Source: Pseudomonadota bacterium (GTDB lineage Bacteria > Pseudomonadota > Alphaproteobacteria > Reyranellales > Reyranellaceae). From it: DNA of 16,248 nucleotides. Positions 13,927-16,248 of the stretch are shown here, in pieces. The position numbers and the translations under genes are program-made. How positions within the stretch are numbered: position 1 is the stretch's first letter; the number at the start of each line of letters is the position of its first letter. The stretch spans positions 1 to 16,248 of the forward strand of contig JAEZHS010000245.1 of assembly GCA_023436825.1 (NCBI GenBank). Direction: 5' to 3'. Below the pieces are notes generated by a model. The model worked only from the letters and a program-made list of their open reading frames with translations, searched no databases and was not told where the DNA came from.

Positions 13927-16089
13927 TTACTCGCCGGCAGCCGGGGCCGGCGCCGCGTCCTCGCGCGGCTTGTTCGAAATGTCCTCGCCCGTCTGCTGGT
14001 CGACCGCCTTCATGCTGAGGCGGACCTTGCCGCGGTCGTCGACGCCCAGGACCTTGACCTTCACCTGGTCGCCTTCCTTGACCACGTCGGTGACCTTGGC
14101 GACGCGACGCGGCGCCAGCTCGGAGATGTGGACCAGGCCGTCGCGGGCGCCCAAAAAGTTCACGAAGGCGCCGAACTCGACGGTCTTCACGACCTTGCCG
14201 TTGTAGACCACGCCCACTTCCGGCTCGGCGACGATGCCCTTGATCCAGTCGATCGCGGCTTGGCCCTGCTTGGCGTCGACCGCGGCGACCTTGATGGTGC
14301 CGTCGTCCTCGATGTCGATCTTGGTGCCGGTGGTCTCGGTGATCTCGCGGATCACCTTGCCGCCGGTGCCGATCACTTCGCGGATCTTGTCCTTGGGGAT
14401 GGTGAACTGGGTGATGCGCGGCGCGTTCTGGCTGACCGAGTCACGCGCCCCGCCCAGGCCCTTGGCCATCTCGCCCAGGATGTGGAGGCGGCCGTCCTTC
14501 GCCTGGCCGAGCGCCACCTTCATGATCTCCTCGGTGATCGAGGTGATCTTGATATCCATCTGCAGGGCGGTGATGCCCTTCTCGGTGCCGGCGACCTTGA
14601 AGTCCATGTCGCCCAGGTGATCCTCGTCACCCAGGATGTCGGACAGGACGGCAAAGCGATCGCCTTCCTTGATCAGGCCCATGGCGATACCCGCCACCGG
14701 ACGCTCCATCGGCACGCCGGCATCCATCAGCGACAGCGAGCCGCCGCACACCGAGGCCATCGAGGACGAACCGTTGCTCTCGGTGATCTCCGACACGATG
14801 CGGATCGTGTACGGGAACTTGTCCTTGCCCGGCAGCAGCGGACGCAGCGCACGCCAGGCGAGCTTGCCGTGGCCGATCTCGCGACGGCCGGGCGAGCCCA
14901 TGCGGCGCACCTCGCCGACCGCATACGGCGGCATGTTGTAGTGCATCATGAAGCTCTCGCGGTACTCGCCCTCGAGCGCGTCGATGATCTGCTCGTCCTG
15001 GCCGGTGCCCAGAGTGGCCACGACCAACGCCTGGGTCTCGCCGCGGGTGAACAGCGAGGAACCGTGGGCGCGCGGCAGAACGCCGACCTCGGCAACGATC
15101 GGACGCACCGTCTTGGTGTCGCGGCCGTCGATGCGCTTGCCGGTGTCGAGGATGGCGCCGCGCACGACGTCGGCCTCAAGATTGCCGAACTGCTCGCCGA
15201 ACACGGCCAGCGCCGCCTCGTCACCTTCGAACAGCGCCTTGGCGGCGGTCTTGACGTCGCTGACCTTGGCCTGGCGAGCGAGCTTCTGGGTCTCGGCATA
15301 GGCCTCGGCCATCTTGGCCCGCATCTCGGCCTTCAGGCGGTCGGACACGGTCTTGGCGGCCTCCGGCGGATCGCTGAGCGGCAGCGGCTCCTTGGCGGCG
15401 TGCTCGGCGAGCTGGATGATGGCGTCGATCACCGGCTGGAACGAACGATGGCCTTCCATCACGGCCGACAGCATCGCGGCCTCGTCGAGCTCCTTGGCCT
15501 GCGACTCGACCATCAGCACGCCTTCCCGGGTGCCGGCGACGACGAGATCGAGGTCGCTCTTCTCGGTCTGCTCGAGGGTTGGGTTGATGATGTACTTGCC
15601 GTCGATGTAGCCGACGCGGGCGGCGCCGATCGGGCCCATGAAAGGCACGCCGCTGATGGTGAGCGCGGCCGACGTGGCGACCATCGACACGATGTCGGGA
15701 TCGTTCTCCATGTCGTGCGCCAAGGTCGTGATCACGACCAGCGTCTCGTTCTTGTAGTTCTCGTGGAACAGCGGCCGGATCGGACGGTCGATCAGGCGGG
15801 AGGTCAGCACCTCCTTCTCCGACGGCCGGCCTTCACGCTTGAAGAAGCCGCCCGGGATCTTGCCGGCGGCGAACGCCTTCTCCTGGTAATTCACGGTCAG
15901 CGGGAAGAAATCGAGGCCCGGCTTGGGCTTCTTCTCGAACACCACGGTGGCCAGCACCGTGGTGCCGCCGTACGTCGCGAGGACCGCGCCGTCCGCCTGG
16001 CGCGCGATCTTGCCGGTCTCGAGGATCAGCTTGCGGCCGGCCCAGTCCAGCTCCTTGCGGAACACTTGAAACATGTCACTCATATCCAT
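13927..16089 (-). CDS. pnp: polynucleotide phosphorylase
   Basis: PNPase is a trimeric 3'-to-5' exoribonuclease that phosphorolyses RNA to nucleoside diphosphates and serves in mRNA turnover, often within the degradosome. The 720-residue product has the complete set of domains: a first RNase PH domain (about 15-145), a helical linker (about 240-300), a second RNase PH domain (about 325-550) with the catalytic serines in NGSSS and the metal/phosphate site [12 protein letters not shown] (Asp488, Asp494, Lys498), a KH domain with the GTGG loop (574-577), and an S1 domain (about 625-695, [10 protein letters not shown] and DGLVHISEL). An Ala/Pro-rich tail ends it. Two starts compete: ATG 16089, with AGGA 7 bases upstream, and ATG 16083, with AAGGAAG 6 bases upstream; homologues usually begin close to MFQVFRKEL. 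It is followed by a strong terminator. rpsO, often just upstream of pnp, is not within the window. Confidence 0.97.
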   Translation of the reverse strand: MDMSDMFQVFRKELDWAGRKLILETGKIARQADGAVLATYGGTTVLATVVFEKKPKPGLDFFPLTVNYQEKAFAAGKIPGGFFKREGRPSEKEVLTSRLIDRPIRPLFHENYKNETLVVITTLAHDMENDPDIVSMVATSAALTISGVPFMGPIGAARVGYIDGKYIINPTLEQTEKSDLDLVVAGTREGVLMVESQAKELDEAAMLSAVMEGHRSFQPVIDAIIQLAEHAAKEPLPLSDPPEAAKTVSDRLKAEMRAKMAEAYAETQKLARQAKVSDVKTAAKALFEGDEAALAVFGEQFGNLEADVVRGAILDTGKRIDGRDTKTVRPIVAEVGVLPRAHGSSLFTRGETQALVVATLGTGQDEQIIDALEGEYRESFMMHYNMPPYAVGEVRRMGSPGRREIGHGKLAWRALRPLLPGKDKFPYTIRIVSEITESNGSSSMASVCGGSLSLMDAGVPMERPVAGIAMGLIKEGDRFAVLSDILGDEDHLGDMDFKVAGTEKGITALQMDIKITSITEEIMKVALGQAKDGRLHILGEMAKGLGGARDSVSQNAPRITQFTIPKDKIREVIGTGGKVIREITETTGTKIDIEDDGTIKVAAVDAKQGQAAIDWIKGIVAEPEVGVVYNGKVVKTVEFGAFVNFLGARDGLVHISELAPRRVAKVTDVVKEGDQVKVKVLGVDDRGKVRLSMKAVDQQTGEDISNKPREDAAPAPAAGE

Positions 16090-16248
16090 CTTCCTTTCCT
16101 ACACGGCCTCCGCCCCCGTCTGGCGGCGCCGCCCACCGATGCCCTTGCATCGGCAGGACCGGGCCGGGCCTTTGCTCTCGCCCCTGCCCTCCCGGTTACT
16201 TCGAAAGTCGCGTCAGCCGGCCGAACTGTTACGGGGACCGGACGACGC
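16090..16248 (-). promoter_or_regulatory. pnp leader region with inverted repeats
   Basis: I see no coding sequence in these 159 bases and no end of rpsO. The region contains a perfect 7-bp inverted repeat, CCGATGC (16136-16142) and GCATCGG (16147-16153) around CCTT, and a 12-base perfect palindrome GGCGGCGCCGCC (16122-16133). A purine-rich AGGAAAGGAAG precedes the ATG. In E. coli the rpsO-pnp leader folds into a hairpin cut by RNase III, after which PNPase represses its own translation. These structures could serve the same purpose, but that is analogy. Confidence 0.45.

Overview
The window looks like chromosome from a G+C-rich alphaproteobacterium. The evidence is the fabB-fabI order (in alphaproteobacteria usually preceded by fabA), an alphaproteobacterial-type PNPase, and a Tat-exported polyamine-type transporter clustered with hydantoinase/oxoprolinase genes. 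Codon use and gene density are uniform. I see no insertion sequences, tRNAs, rRNAs or CRISPR arrays. The genus cannot be fixed from the sequence; a soil lineage such as Reyranella or another Rhodospirillales/Hyphomicrobiales member is only a guess.

Left block (1-3828). The plus strand carries the 3' end of fabB, then fabI with an unusual 39-residue N-terminal extension, then a secreted ankyrin-repeat protein probably in the same transcript, then a small secreted protein of unknown function. A convergent secreted protein (2630-3139, minus) shares an inverted-repeat terminator with it. That gene is divergent from a glutathione S-transferase-like gene (3178-3828, plus).

Central block (3857-13119, minus). 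Eight genes with overlaps or very short gaps form one probable operon. In transcription order they are an IclR-family regulator, two PotB/PotC-type permeases, a Tat-exported PotD-type binding protein, a PotA-type ATPase, a DUF1028 protein, HyuA and HyuB. The likely logic is regulated import of a small nitrogen compound followed by hydrolysis of amide or cyclic amide bonds. A good promoter and a repeated GTCTC/GAGAC operator candidate lie just upstream of the regulator. The ATPase gene carries two in-frame TAG codons just after the Walker A motif, so as written it is broken although everything around it is intact. TAG is also the ordinary stop of other genes here, including the true end of this gene, so this is a pseudogene or a sequence error rather than a recoded genome.

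Right block (13233-16248, minus). pnp (polynucleotide phosphorylase) is followed by a clear Rho-independent terminator. A small Tat-exported intradiol ring-cleavage dioxygenase begins only 14 bases beyond that terminator. The 159 bases upstream of pnp hold two inverted repeats and no rpsO.

There is no gene-free stretch longer than about 160 bases. The points most worth a second look are the double-amber ATPase and its 16-bp palindrome, the Pot/DUF1028/Hyu operon with its operator, the exported dioxygenase placed directly behind a terminator, and the fabI extension with its embedded hairpin.
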